In this document: positions 1 through 11,481 of the stretch, piece by piece | Numbering within the stretch: the first letter of the stretch is position 1 | Layout of the letters: each line of letters opens with the position of its first letter | Source: Nansenia antarctica | Lineage: Eukaryota > Chordata > Actinopteri > Argentiniformes > Microstomatidae | NCBI GenBank assembly: GCA_963989245.1 | Contig: OZ022341.1 | Span: forward strand, 44,722,181-44,786,180 | Length of the DNA stretch: 64,000 bases | Direction of reading: 5' to 3' | Translations under genes and position numbers: made by a program | Notes under the pieces: model-generated | What the model saw: only the letters and a program-made list of their open reading frames with translations | Told to the model about the DNA's origin: nothing | The model's database searches: none

Positions 1-1839
1 TGTTAAAACAGCTTTACTAGGCAAACTCAGGTAATACAGGGACATATGACGGTGAAGGCTCAAGACCGAACACTGAGCCAGGCTTATATGCTGGTCAGAT
101 AACGTAACGCTAAGTCTCTGGCAGCCACTGCTGGCCAGTGGAGGAAGCAGCAGGAGTGAGGAGGATGCCTCACAGTAACCCCTTCTCTAGGAACGGCACC
201 TGGCGTTCATCCGGAACTCTACTCCTCGTAGCAGGCTGGCAGCTGGTCTGGGGCTCAGGCTAGAGGCTAGTAGCCGCTCTGGGGCAGGGGCTGGGGCTAG
301 TAGCCGGTCTGGGGCTGGTAGCTGGTCTGGGGATGGGCTGGTGTTGGTAGCTGGTCTGGGGCATGGACTGGAAGTTGGGCTGGGGCACGGGCTTGGGCTG
401 GTAGCCAATGTTGTGTTAGGTGTGCTGTCATTACATCATTCCTGTGTTTGTCTATTGCATGTCCCCTGTTAAGCAATTACAGTGTAGAGAATAGAGAATA
501 GAGATTGTTGACAATGTTTTGGACAGTTATGACAAAACAACCTAGGGAGAGAGTAAGATATGTTGCTATTGTGCTATTGGGCAGTTCAGCCAGCCTTGGG
601 GCTAATTAGAACTACTCAGATATCTCTCTAAGTCTAACTCATCGGACTGATATCAGAAAAACAAACAACACAGATGCCTCATTAATTAAGCACTAGAATC
701 ATCAGAACGGTCATTTAAATAATTAATGAACACTTCTAATTACCTTCACAAGACTTAATAAGCCACACAGGAGTTCTGGCAAGCGACTCATCAACAGGCT
801 CATTATCAGGGACCTGCATAGCAGAGAAAAACAGATCAATGCTACAGCGTACAAAGGTCAGGCATAGAAGTGCACTCACCCACAAACTGTCTGTTATAGG
901 CAGAATAGTTCAGGTTAGACTTGAAGCCTTGGCAGCTGACTTCTTTCAGCATTTTAGCCTGCTTTATTGTGGGACGAGTTGGCTGATACCAGAACAGACT
1001 AGCACACACCCAAGCAACAGTGTCACCCAACCATATCAGTACCCAACCATAGCAGTTCATTAAAGTCAATCAGCATATTCTACTGAATCCTCTGAAATAA
1101 TTTAGTATTCATTCATATTCTTTAGGTTAAAATAGTGTCTTAATACCCCATGGAAATATATAGCTATGTTCACTAAACCTGGTCCTTGAGAGCAAATGCA
1201 TTTATACAGGACCTTATTCAGCTTATCAACTCATCATCAAGAACATGATAATACACTGCTTTAATGCTAGGCTTGATCAAAGGCCTGTACATCTGGCACC
1301 ATTGGACCAGGTTTGATTACCTCTGATGTGATGTACAGTATTAAAGCAATCTACCTGGCAAAGTGTGCATATGTTGACTCTTTCACCGCCAGAGTTTTCT
1401 GAAAAAGTTGCCAGCCAGCGCCAGCCTTTTTGATCATTTTGACTCATCTTCAAAAATTCCCAGAATATTCTGTTCTATGAATATGTAAACACTGAATACA
1501 TCAGAAGAAAGAAGTGACCTTCTTCTTGCACACAAAAAAAGTTTGATCCTATCTTCTTCCTAGCATGTTCAGTAAACACTTCAATGTTGGTCATTTTCAT
1601 CAAAAAACTACTTTTCGGACAAAAAACAGATAAAACGCGTTTTTGTGAAAAACTGTTTATTTTCACCCCCAAGACCTGTTTGACCCATTTGACATTATAA
1701 AACTATAATACACATAATGAATCTCATTGTAGGAGCCATTTAGTCCTACATGTTATGTTAATTTTCTAATATTCATTATGAACAGGATCAGTAGTAATGG
1801 ATATTTTGAGAAGATAAAAGAATGTGTTTATTTTTATAC
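1..1839. other. No gene recognised
   Basis: I see no supported coding region here. The only structured part is the GC-rich minisatellite near 231-410. The remainder is AT-rich with short spurious reading frames and no convincing splice-bounded exon on either strand. Confidence 0.6.
231..410. repeat. Degenerate GC-rich minisatellite
   Basis: Imperfect units built on CTGGTCTGGGGCTGGTAG recur about seven to nine times with variable spacing. A short proline/serine-rich reading frame on the minus strand is a by-product of the repeat. No function is evident. Confidence 0.7.
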
Positions 1840-2024
1840 ATGTGACGCATGCTTGGTTGTGGCGCCAGGTGTTTCTTCCTTGAGTTAGACTGGTCTTGCA
1901 ACCCACCAAGATGTGTTTGAGGGTTGCTGGGGCTGCACACTGGAGACAGGCTGGGTCCTCTCCATACCAGAGATGTAGGTTGGAGAGGGCAGGACATCAT
2001 ATGTGGCTCTGATGATGAAACTTA
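1840..2024 (-). pseudogene. LINE ORF2 C-terminal fragment (CCHC region)
   Basis: On the minus strand this reads the distal end of a non-LTR retrotransposon protein. A block beginning FIIRATYDVLPSP is followed, in another frame, by a C-x2-C...HIL..GC pattern (DPACLQC, LKHILVGC) and an arginine-rich WRHNQ end, the layout of LINE C-terminal zinc knuckles. A frameshift separates the two blocks. It is the continuation of the reverse-transcriptase fragment at 3775-5335; the Harbinger-like element 2025-3774 sits between them. The LINE clade is not assigned. It is non-functional. Confidence 0.7.
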
Positions 2025-3774
2025 AGGGCTCTGCACACAGCGTGCGATTTCTGTTGCGCGTCAACATTCCATTTTGAAGTTTGAATGGAAGTCTATGAGA
2101 ACATCGCATTTCAACACACACGGCCCCGATTTTAATCGCACGGCGAACATTCGATTCCATTCATTTTGAATGGGAAAAAGCACACGGCGTGCGAGTTTTG
2201 TCGCACTGTCAAATTTGTGCTTTTTCCCAGAGCCCTTTAGCCTATTAAGCCCAATGCACACAGCGTGCGATTTCTGTTGCACGACAACATTCCATTGCAA
2301 TGCACACGGCATGCGATGCGATTTCTGTTGCACCTCAACATTCCATTCTCAATTGTTACGTAGTCGGACCAGGCAGGCTGATTACAATAGGCTCTACCAA
2401 TATTGCTTGCCTTGCTTCCACAATTTCTACAAGATACAACTGGACATATTGTGATAAAATATGTGGGTCCCCTGATTTAGGGGTATTGGTAAAATGTCAG
2501 GAGAGGGAGCACACAAAACACACAGCCAGAACGGTGTATTATAAAAGCCACTTTATTATTATGGGCGATGATCAGGCAGACATAGATTCGGAGGACGGAG
2601 ACAGTCCAACATCTAGCTATTCACCCTAGGACGCAACTTCCACAACTGATCATGCATCTCAATTAATCATCATAAATATACAGTAGTACAAATTCATCTC
2701 ATTCAAATAATCATAGGCCTATAAATAAGACAAACATTGGACATATTGGCTGAATAGTAAATAATTAAAAGGGCACGTAACTCGCCGGATATTTGAGACC
2801 CCCCCGTGGGGTCTGAGCGGTGCACTGCCAACCGATGAGGCTCAATATGTAAGTCCGTCTGGCTGACGATTGTTCCTGCGTTCACGCTACAATATTGTGC
2901 CTACATGCTCGATTGTTATTATTATGTAATATAGGCGTCTTGTATGTGAAAAAAAAGACACAGATGTAGCCGCCCACTTTCAACTACTTCCGTATAATGT
3001 CACATGGTAGTTTAGGACCAATACCGAACGGTAATTCAATTAGCCAGAGCGTCTGCTTAGACCCTCCCCTTTTTACCTAATATGAACTCCGGCAGGCAGG
3101 CGTGAATCTGCTTCCAACTTCAGCCCTAGACTAAAAACATAGCTTTTTTTAGTAGGGCTAAGTTTTAGAATTACCATAAGAAATATAAGTACCCATGACC
3201 TAGGGCTAGGCTATGTGCAAGGTGGTAAAAGGGAAGGGAAGGGTCTGGTTACGAACCCTGGTTAGGGTAAGGATGAGTGAGTCTTCCTATAATCAAATAG
3301 AGAAAAAAAGAAAAGGGAATAATCATAATGCATGTGCGTGTGCTTGCGCGTGTTTCAAAGTGGCTCGGTCTGGCTGGCTAGATTAGATACCCAACTTTTC
3401 AACAAGTTATGCAACTTTTCAACCGCGAAATCGCAAAAAAGGAGACAGTCAAAAATGTATGCTCCAGTCTCTCTCCCCGTTATGAGTGACTCAATTAATT
3501 TAGATAGACCAGTTGGAGTTTTCCCAATTGTCCCATTGTGATGCAATAATCCGTCGCACCACAAACTTTTACAACATTTGCAAAATTTGACAGTGCGACA
3601 AAACTCGCACGCCGTGTGCTTTGTCCCATTCAAAACGAATGGAATCGAATTTTCGCCGTGCGATTAAAATCGGGGCCGTGTGCGTTGGGATGCGATGTTC
3701 TCATAGACTTCCATTCAAACTTCAAAATGGAATGTTGTCGTGCAACAGAAATCGCACGCTGTGTGCATTGGGCT
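2025..3774. mobile_element. Harbinger-like DNA transposon, non-autonomous
   Basis: The two ends are inverted copies of each other over about 190 bp (roughly 2025-2215 and 3588-3774). They start AGGGCTCTGCACACAGCG on the left and AGCCCAATGCACACAGCG on the right (read inward), and are flanked by a direct TTA on each side (2022-2024, 3775-3777). TTA/TWA duplications and G-rich termini followed by CACAC are typical of PIF/Harbinger. Part of the left terminus is repeated again at about 2250-2345. The 1.3-kb middle has no recognisable transposase, so this is a deleted or MITE-like copy. It interrupts a minus-strand LINE, and LINE protein sequence resumes on both sides. Family assignment is inferred from the termini and target duplication only. 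Confidence 0.72.
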
Positions 3775-5335
3775 TTAGACTCCATGCTCCACAGCTCGTT
3801 CCACGTGATTTTCCTCCTCTCCACGCTCTCCCACTTCATCCAGCGGCCTTGCTGGGCTTGGGAGACTGCCTTGGCGCACCTGGCTGCTTCCTCCTGGTGG
3901 CGCACCTCCTCAACCACCATCTTCCGCCGTTCGGTTGGAGTAGCCTTTTGCCATGTGGGTGTTGTTGTTTCCAAACCAAGGCCCCCTCTGCCATGTTGGA
4001 CATGCCCCACTATATGCCGGTGTCTGAGGGCGGTCTTTGCCACCGCAACTGCTGCAGATGGCTTCCATTTCCTCCCTAGGATTGGAGCAGCACCTCAGAC
4101 GAAAGGATCCCGGGATTCTGTGAGAGTCATTTCCAGCCTTGATTTGGCACATTTGTACTCCTCCAACAGGCTTGAGATTGGTAGGGAGAGGGCTCCGTTG
4201 CCATACAGGCCTATGCTGCTAAGGCCTCTCGGCAGTCCAAGCCACTTCCTCACTTGTGCATTCACCAGTCTCTCCAGCCAGTTGGCATGGGATAGTGTGA
4301 CCTCGTAGATGGAAATTGGCCACATGAGACGGGGCAGCAGCCCAAACTGAAAGCACCACAGCTTCAGCTTCCCAGGAAGAGCAGTGTTGTTGATCTGCTT
4401 GAGGCCACTGATTGTATCCTGCCTGAGTTGTTCCACCTGCTTCGAGTCTTTGAGTTCTGCGCTATACCAGCAGCCAAGGCTTTTGATAGGCTTCTCCAGA
4501 ACTGTTGGTATTGGCTCGTTGTTGACGTGGAACCTCTCATTGGCGAGCTTGCCTTTGACAATGGAGATACTGCGGGACTTGCTGGGTTTAATCTCCATTC
4601 GTGCCCATTTGATGTTTCCCTGGAGTTTATCCAGCAGGCGTTTGGTGCATGCGTTTGTTGTTGTTATTGTCGCCATGTCATCCATGTATGCCCTGATTGG
4701 AGGAAGACGCAGCCCGCTCTTCAAACCGTTCCCCTCCAACAACCCATCGGGATGCTTGAATAATGAGCTCCATTGCCATGGTAAACGCCAGTGGAGAGAT
4801 GGTGCAGCCCGCCATTATCTCGAGGTGCTGCCAAGCAGTTGTACTGGCTTGTGCTGTAACACAGAACTGGAGGTCCTGGAAGTAGGCTTTGACCAGCCTT
4901 GTGATGCCCTCTGGGACTTGGAAGAAGTTGAACGCTGTCCACAAAATCTCATGAGGCACTGACCCGAAGGCATTGGCAAGATCTAAGAAAACCACATGCA
5001 GGTCTTTCTTCTCCTTCTTGGCCGTTTGTACCTGGTGCCAGATGACATTTGTGTGTTCCAGGCATCCTGAGAATCCACTTATCCCTGCCTTCTGCACTGA
5101 GGTGTCGACAAAGTTGTTCTTCTGCAAGAATACTGAGAGCCTCTGGGCCACAACACTGAAGAAAATCTTTCCTTCCACATTCAGTAGACTGATCTGGCGG
5201 AACTGGTCGATGGTTGAGGAATTCTTCTCTTTGGGAATCAGGATCCCTCCTGCCCTTCGCCATGCCTTTGGTATGATTCCCTTTTCCCATGCCACTTTCA
5301 TTAGCTTCCAGAGGTACTTCAAGACGCCTGGTCAT
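3775..5335 (-). pseudogene. Non-LTR retrotransposon reverse transcriptase, 5'-truncated
   Basis: The minus strand encodes a LINE reverse transcriptase in three shifted blocks. Upstream (about 5322-4680) are the LIPK and ISLLNVEGKIFF motifs, FLDLANAFGSVPH (catalytic Asp) and TISPLAFTMAME. The next frame (about 4740-4095) carries AYMDDM, the YxDD active-site box, then the thumb-like region. A third frame (about 4090-3780) reads GRGGLGL and a basic ERRK stretch ending ELWSME, typical of the post-RT region. The protein then jumps over the Harbinger-like insertion to 2024. Frameshifts near 4700 and 4095 and loss of the endonuclease and 5' end (sequence becomes simple and AT-rich beyond 5335) make it dead. 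In life the enzyme would reverse-transcribe its own RNA at a nicked target. Confidence 0.85.
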
Positions 5336-6904
5336 TCTCATGAATGATAATGATAATGAAACAACATTTGATGCTGCATAAAAATAAAACATATAAATGA
5401 AAATCAATATAACACATTTTCAGGTGTTTTCTAACATGCCCAAAAATGATTGCAGCTAGTTGCAAGAATGCATCAATAAATGTTCTTGTGTTCAAAACAT
5501 TTTCTAACACAAGAGCCTTTTGCCTCATAGGTCTGCGTTGCATGTGACCACACTTACTTGCTAAGGAATACTTGCTGGGTCCTCTTTTCACCCAACCTTT
5601 TAAGATGACTTCCTGAGAATTATGTCATACTGTATGTTCCAAACTGATTGATTTTGGCAAGCTAGATGATATTCTGATTTGTCAGCCTAATAATGGCTTC
5701 ACTGACTTTCATTTGGTCCTCATGTTGATGGACACCAATAGCAGATTCCAAAGACAAATGCAAAGCCTAGAATTAATACTACACATTGACAGCTCTCTTA
5801 TGCATGCACAAATGATGACAAGACACACCTGACATACCAGAAACACATGTCAAGGAATATTGACAGTACCTGATATAGAGGGACTATGTATACATTTCTA
5901 AATGGTGAAAGAGATTTTTAAATTTGCTTGTAACTTGATTTCCAAGATATGTAAAACTACCTCCACCCGACCCGCCCCACCACCAGCACACCCAGCTCAG
6001 CCAAGCAAGCACAGACCATAATAGCCCCGCACCAGAATAGCCAAGCAGGTGCCCCAGCGGCGGAACAGACCAAGCACGTGGGGCGGCAAGACCCCCGAGG
6101 AGAGGCCCGAGGATCACCGGCGCATAGCAAGCAAGCAAGGGCGAGGGTTCCCTGCATATTATCAGCGTACACACTGTCCCTAAAATTATTTCTGCATCGT
6201 TCTGCATCCAGCATGGGGCACAGATCCTGGTACTTGCACTGTTACAGCCTGGTACTTCAGCACCCAGGTACTCTTTCCTGCCAACAGAGAATCCCAACAG
6301 AGAATCTCAAGTGCAGTTATGATGCAACAACACAACAACAATAACAACAATCCAATCTGGTGGTGGTCCAGGTACAGCCTGGTGCCGGTTCTGGTACTGG
6401 TCTAGGTGCTACTGACAGCTATCAGTGCCCCATCAGCACCCAGGTCCTCTTTCCTGTCAACAGAAGATGATTACACAGTAATCCTAGTTCTATAATCTCC
6501 AATGTCTCCCTCAGTTCCAAAAGGCGACATTGAATAAGTAGGTTTTGAGGTCTCGCTTAAAAAATTCCTGAGTTTAGACAACCTCAGGCTCTCAGGTAGG
6601 ATGTTCCACAATCAGGGAGCATATATGCTAAAAGCTGATCCTCCAAATCTCTTGGTCCTGGCTTCTGGTACTATCAGAAGTTCCGTGCCACTAGACCTTA
6701 GGGGTCTAGCCGGTGTGTATCTTATGAGCATGTCCATGATGTATTTGGGTGCATCGCAATGGAGTGATTTAAAGACTAATAGGAGTCTTGAAGTCTATTC
6801 TATAACTGACAGGGAGCCAGTGCAGTGATCTCAGGACCGGTGGGTATTCACATGCGCTTGTGTTTAGAGGGGATAGTTCACTTTTAGTTCACCCGATATA
6901 AAAT
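5336..6904. other. No gene recognised; probable old repeat
   Basis: No supported exon is visible. Around 6590-6840 the sequence has the feel of a dispersed fish repeat (a block beginning near AGGATGTTCCACAATCAGGG), but I cannot assign it. A proline-rich C-tract region lies at 5958-6080. Confidence 0.4.
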
Positions 6905-8030
6905 GGAATGATTTCAGCATGGCAAGTGCAGCAGGGACGGTGGCATTGTGCCATTCCCGGTTATCCCAGTGATGCGGGGGTTAGAGCGAAGCAAGATGGC
7001 GAGGGGCTCAATAGCAACAGCGAACAGCAGGGGGCTCAATGGGCACCCATGTCTGGCAGACCTATGGAGAGGAAAGTATTCTGACTGAGTATTATTTGTT
7101 CTAACTGAGGCTTGAGGAGAGGAATAGAGTAGTTTAACCCAGGTAATAAATCCAAATTTGCCAAAGCCAAATTTATCTAGAGTATGAAAGAGATTCCATG
7201 CGATCAAAAGCTTTTTCTGCGTCCAATGATATTAATGCTTCTGGAGCAGTGAAGGCAGATGGATTATAAATTGTATTGAATAACCGTCTGAAATTATTAT
7301 TATTTTGAAACTAATGAAACCTGTTTGATCTGGGGAGATGATAGGGAAGTGTAGACTCAAGGGGCAAAGCTAAGAGTTTGGATAGCAATTTAAAGTCTAC
7401 ATTGAGTAAACTGATGGGCCTAAATGAGGAACAGGACAAAGGATCCTTATTCTTTTTTCAAACAAGTGAGATTGAGGCCTGATTGAGGGTCTAGGGCAAT
7501 TTAAGATTCAAATTATTCATTAAACATGTCAATTAAGATGGTGGCTAATGTATGTAAAAACTTCTTATAGAACTCAATAGGACAGCCACCTGGTCCAGGA
7601 CATTTACCACACTGCATGGATTTAGCTGCTGTAGTGAGTTCTTCAACAGTGATGTTTCTCTCCAAATCATCTACAAAATATACAGTACAAAGTATACAGT
7701 GACATGTAAAAATCTTTAAACTCATCATACATTTTCTTAGGATCAATTGTTAAGCCTGAAGATGTTTGAATTTGGGGAATTTGGTGAGATGATGGTGCCT
7801 GTCGCAGTCCCTATCGCAGTCCCTATGCTCATAATATATATGGATTTCAATAGCATTTTCGTTGTATGGTCCGTAGCTAAAACCTCAAACTCTGCCTGTA
7901 AGGAGAGGCGCTCCTTATATAGATTTAGGGAAGGAGAGATGGCAGAAATTGTGTCCAGCTGTGAAATGTGTTTTGTTAATCCAGTAAGCTCCCCAATTTT
8001 TATAAGCAACAGCATAGGCTAATAATCAGC
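6905..8030 (-). pseudogene. L1/Tx1-like LINE ORF2 fragment
   Basis: The minus strand encodes pieces of an L1-superfamily ORF2. From about 8010 to 7860 there is a segment resembling the linker after the endonuclease. From 7746 to 7520 comes ITVEELTTAAKSMQCGKC followed by PGPGGCPIEFYKKF, the RT-0/1 region. From about 7260 to 6920 comes a catalytic-domain segment with FGFGKFGFITWVKLLYSSP and HGCPLSPLLFA, the latter a variant of the usual RQGCPLSPLLF box. The blocks lie in different frames and neither end of the element is seen, so this is a decayed internal fragment. Which L1 or Tx1 lineage it belongs to was not resolved. Confidence 0.78.
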
Positions 8031-8446
8031 AAATAAAGGATCTTTTTAAAATATACAAAAGTCCTGTATACCTAAGCTTGCATAATGAGCCATCCTCATG
8101 GCTCGAGCTCTCTCCGAGCTTGGACAAAAATAAAAAGAATAATGCCTAGCTAGTTTACTAAGGATTTTTTCATTGTGCAGTGTACTATTGATACAGCAGT
8201 TGTACAATCTTCTATAAACCTTCCAATTCTTTTTTTTTTTTTTTAAGAATTCGATTTAATTTAATATTTAGAGGGAGGGAGGGCCCGAATTTTGACCTTG
8301 CAGGGGGGCCCAGAGAAACTGCGATACACCAGTGGCTATAGAGCTCTTTTTCAACACCTGTCTCTCGATGGCTTTTACAGATGCAAAATCAATATAAAAC
8401 TACATAAACTATAATTGACCTTCAATAATTATCAGACAAAGGTGTT
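8031..8446. other. No gene recognised
   Basis: A poly-T tract lies near 8230, followed by a purine-rich GAGGGAGGGAGGGCCC stretch. The part up to about 8200 may be further decayed LINE sequence on the minus strand. Nothing else is supported. Confidence 0.4.
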
Positions 8447-8568
8447 ACTATTCATAGCTTTCATGTGACGTCACAGCATAGTGGAAACGCCCACCTGACG
8501 GGCAAAAGGCACTGCCTGTGAAGTTGCAGAGCACCAGGAAACACAGTAGCATTGGTTAGAAAACAATC

Positions 8569-8776
8569 ATGCCAGATAGTTGCTGTGCAATCGGGTGTAC
8601 AAACCGGCGAGGAGATAGGCCTGGGTTGTGTCTTTATAGGATACCGAGTGAAAAAGAAAATAAAGAGAGGAGAAATGTGTGGATTAATGCCATCAAACGA
8701 AGTGTACCGGGAGCGGGACAGAAAGAATGGGTGCCATCAAAGCACACACGTCTGTGCAGCGAACATTTCATCAAAG
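8569..8776 (+). CDS. THAP zinc-finger first exon (transposon-derived)
   Basis: Starting at ATG 8569, the product opens MPDSCCAIGCTNRR and continues with YRIPS, an arginine-rich RRNVWINAIKR helix and W.PSKHTRLCSEHF. This is the C2CH pattern of the THAP DNA-binding domain (two N-terminal cysteines, then C and H in LCSEHF). The exon ends at 8776 with a good donor (AAAG|GTAAGT). No downstream exon is visible before the opposing gene. In the full element the THAP domain would bind transposon ends. About 69 codons are present, so only the DNA-binding part remains and the copy is probably non-functional. Confidence 0.8.
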
Positions 8777-9337
8777 GTAAGTTAGCTAAAGTAATGTTAA
8801 TATAATTAGCTACAATTGCAAAGCATTTAGCCATTATCTGTACATAGCTAACGTTCATCATTTCTGCATGGTTTGTTTAGGTGGCTTGCCAAAAGGTTGC
8901 TAACGTTAGCATTAGCTACTAATGCCGTAACGTTATTATCGCCTTGATTCATAGGTTTCAAATCTGACGACCCTTTGACCAAATCGGATTAATCCGTCCT
9001 TTTCCACAGCAACCCATGCAGTCAGTGGTGGAGCATTGAGGCAGTAGGAATGGTTCACCTGACACGGACAGAGGTTTTGTTTAGATTTCATTTCATCAAT
9101 GTCAGCCCTGTCACCAGCTGTAAACATCTGTGATCAACGTAACTATCTACCAAAATTAGAGCTATCTAGCACAAGAGAGTAATTTAGCTGTGTAACGTTA
9201 GATTAGACAACGTAGCATAACCAAAGGCAAACGTTAGGTACCTTCGCTTTGACAAGAGGCTAGAGCTAGCTTACCACTGACCGTAACGTAACGTTAGCTA
9301 GCATACCGATAGCATTGGCTAATTTAACGTCACTCAC

Positions 9338-9670
9338 CTTGGCTTTGACGATGAAGAAATTCTTCACTTTCCACACGCCAGCATTAGTTACCCAACCAGA
9401 TTGGAAATATTTGTAGCTTTCGGTGCTTTTAAAAGCCTTCATCCTAGCTGCGGTATATGGGGATGGATTCTCCACCAGATATATCCAGATGTCACCGAAC
9501 ACGAGATCAGGCAGGGACTTAGCTGCATTTAGTGGTTCAAACACAGCCGCGGGGGCTAAATATGGGTCGCAAGTGCCCAATATGTGTAGCTTTTCCGTGT
9601 ATCTTGCTAGTTCTTCATGGGTGAGGTGGTCTAAATAGTCGGCAGCCGGTAAATTGCGTCCACTCGCCAT
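9338..9670 (-). CDS. First exon of YqaJ-associated transposon protein
   Basis: From ATG 9670 on the minus strand the exon encodes 111 residues beginning MASGRNLPAADYLDHLTHEE and including FGDIWIYLVENPSPYT and YFQSGWV. I recognise this as the N-terminal module of repeated fish proteins that carry SWIM/YqaJ-type regions downstream. It ends at 9338 in phase 0 with a donor AAG|GTGAGT. Reading past the donor gives only about 24 more residues before a stop. No exonuclease domain is seen in the window, consistent with an internally deleted element. The function of the module is not known to me. Confidence 0.6.
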
Positions 9671-9863
9671 GTTGCGCGATGTTGCTATGATCCTTTTTGC
9701 CCGTCAGGTTGGTGGTTGCTAGGGAAGAAACCACGTGACTGAAAGCTATGAATAGTGCTAGTTTGGAAGTATTACCATAGCTCTAGTTTGTGTTGCTACA
9801 GATAACCTACAGAAACACAGCCCTTGGAGAGTTTGGCTTATTGTTGATTGTGTAACAACACAG

Positions 9864-9925
9864 TATAAAGGATGAACACTTTTGTGCTGCTGTTCAGACT
9901 AGGGACAGGAGGAGGCTGAGCAAAG
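9864..9925 (+). promoter_or_regulatory. TATA box and non-coding exon 1 of OR gene 1
   Basis: TATAAA at 9864-9869 is followed about 55 bp later by a purine-rich stretch ending AGCAAAG|GTAGTT, a plausible splice donor at 9926. The same arrangement (TATA box, then GGAGGAGG...AAAG|GT) is conserved upstream of OR gene 2 at 23106-23173, supporting a real promoter and 5' non-coding exon. The acceptor is CAAACCAG just before the start codon (exon 2 from 10456). A second, decayed copy of the unit lies at about 10066-10160. Confidence 0.6.
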
Positions 9926-10461
9926 GTAGTTCTACACAATTATATAGAAAAGCAATGAGTCAAACATTTTAATGTTGATTGAAGGGTTTTGAATGATTAT
10001 AGCATTGATTATTCTTGAAAACCTTAATGGTATGTTTACATCCATTTCACATTTAACTTTCTAGGAGCTTTGCTTATTGTTGGTCATACAATAATATAAT
10101 ATAAAAGATGACCACTTTTGTGCTGCTCAGCAAAGATTGTTCTCCACATAAATATAGAGATAAACATGCAACACTGAGTTAAAAAAGAAGTTGTTATTAT
10201 TGCCTAACTAATACTGAATGTTTAAAGTAAGAAGAACTTCTTTCTTTTTCAATTTAGGTTCCGCTGACATGCTATTATATTATCATATTGCTTTGTAAAC
10301 CAATTATGCCTTATAATTGCTGATACTGCCTTTATAAGTGGTACTTAAAAATGGTTTTAAGAAATAGGCTGTGTGTTTTTATTTAATATTGCTGACAACC
10401 GTGATATTCTTAAACACCATTATTGTACATTGTCTTTGTTCTTCTTTCAAACCAGGAAACG

Positions 10462-11481
10462 ATGATGAATACAAGCCAGGGACTTATTCTTCCAACTGTG
10501 CAAGAGCTGAGACCCCTGAGTGACAAAGTGGTGCTGATACAGGTGTTGATTGGTATATTCCTCTACATAAACTCTCTCATGCTGTTCACCTTTTTTAAGA
10601 AGGAGGCCTTCTACACCACCACACGATACATCTTCTTTGCACACACACTACTCTGTGACAGTCTGTATCTGGCTTTGACTGATACATTGCTACTAACAAT
10701 CTTCTCCAGGTTACCAATTCCAGGTGCTCTGTGTTTGTGTCTGTGTATCCTCAGTGGAAACCTGACCTTCGCCACCCCCCTAACACTGACAGCCATGAGC
10801 CTAGAGCGCTATGTTGCCATCTGCATGCCCCTGCGTCACAGTGAGCTCTCCACCCCTGTGAGGGCCATGCACTGCATCCTCCTCATCCATGCCCTAAGCA
10901 CCATATACCAGCTCTATGTGCTCTGTATTGTCTTCACCTCTGCCAGTCTACGTTTCTACACTTCCCCCATGTTGTGCAGTATAGAGCAGACTGACTTTTT
11001 TCACTGGCAAAAACATGTGCGCGCAGCTGTTTTTCAGACATGCTTCCTGGTCATGTCGTTGGTCATAGCGGCCACCTATGTGAAGATCATGGTGGCTGCC
11101 AGGGCCTTCTCATTGGAAAGGAAGAAGTCCAGCAAAAAGGGTCAGAGGACAGTGATACTACATGCCATCCAGTTACTTCTCTGCTTGATCCAGTTTTGGT
11201 GCCCTATGATAGAAACAGCTATTTATCAAATTGATTTGTATGCATTTATGCAGGTTCAGTACTTCAACTATGTTGTATTCATGCTTGCCCCTCGATGCTT
11301 GAGTCCACTTGTGTATGGTGTGAGGGATAAAGACTTTGCAATTGTTCTGAGAAACTATGCTCTGTTTGGGTATTCTGAGAAACTCTTTCAGCTTCTGTTT
11401 AAAAAAGAAAAAGCCAATCTCAAAAGGAAACAAAAAAAATTGCACACTGGTAAGGTGCGTGCTGGGCCATGTTCAACATAG
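10462..11481 (+). CDS. Odorant receptor 131-2-like GPCR (OR gene 1)
   Basis: This is a 339-residue, seven-transmembrane class A receptor in one coding exon. Hydrophobic helices lie near residues 22-45, 57-78, 92-114, 136-157, 190-212, 229-251 and 266-286. After TM3 comes MSLERYVAICMPLRH (residues 112-126; ERY replaces DRY), characteristic of the teleost odorant-receptor-131-like group. TM7 has PRCLSPLVYGVRD in place of the usual N-P-x-x-Y. An N-glycosylation site is at Asn3, and the C-tail is lysine-rich. I chose the ATG at 10462 because it lies just after an acceptor (CAAACCAG|GAAACG) shared with OR gene 2; the upstream ATG at 10423 falls in the intron. Expected role: chemosensory GPCR at the plasma membrane; the ligand is unknown. 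The frame is intact. Confidence 0.93.
   Translation: MMNTSQGLILPTVQELRPLSDKVVLIQVLIGIFLYINSLMLFTFFKKEAFYTTTRYIFFAHTLLCDSLYLALTDTLLLTIFSRLPIPGALCLCLCILSGNLTFATPLTLTAMSLERYVAICMPLRHSELSTPVRAMHCILLIHALSTIYQLYVLCIVFTSASLRFYTSPMLCSIEQTDFFHWQKHVRAAVFQTCFLVMSLVIAATYVKIMVAARAFSLERKKSSKKGQRTVILHAIQLLLCLIQFWCPMIETAIYQIDLYAFMQVQYFNYVVFMLAPRCLSPLVYGVRDKDFAIVLRNYALFGYSEKLFQLLFKKEKANLKRKQKKLHTGKVRAGPCST

Larger units (their letters stand above)
8447..9756. mobile_element. Short THAP/YqaJ-type (PHIS/ISL2EU-like) transposon
   Basis: Inverted termini read ACTATTCATAGCTTTCA at both ends, and a second matching block CCTGACGGGCAAAA follows inside each end (about 8496 and 9705). Between them are two inward-facing first exons: a THAP domain on the plus strand (8569) and, on the minus strand (9670), the N-terminus of a protein that in fish often accompanies YqaJ-type exonuclease genes. 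My recollection is that ISL2EU-type elements encode a THAP transposase plus a YqaJ-like nuclease, so this looks like an internally deleted member that keeps both terminal first exons. Only about 560 bp separates them and no catalytic domain is present. A clear target-site duplication was not found. Confidence 0.6.
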
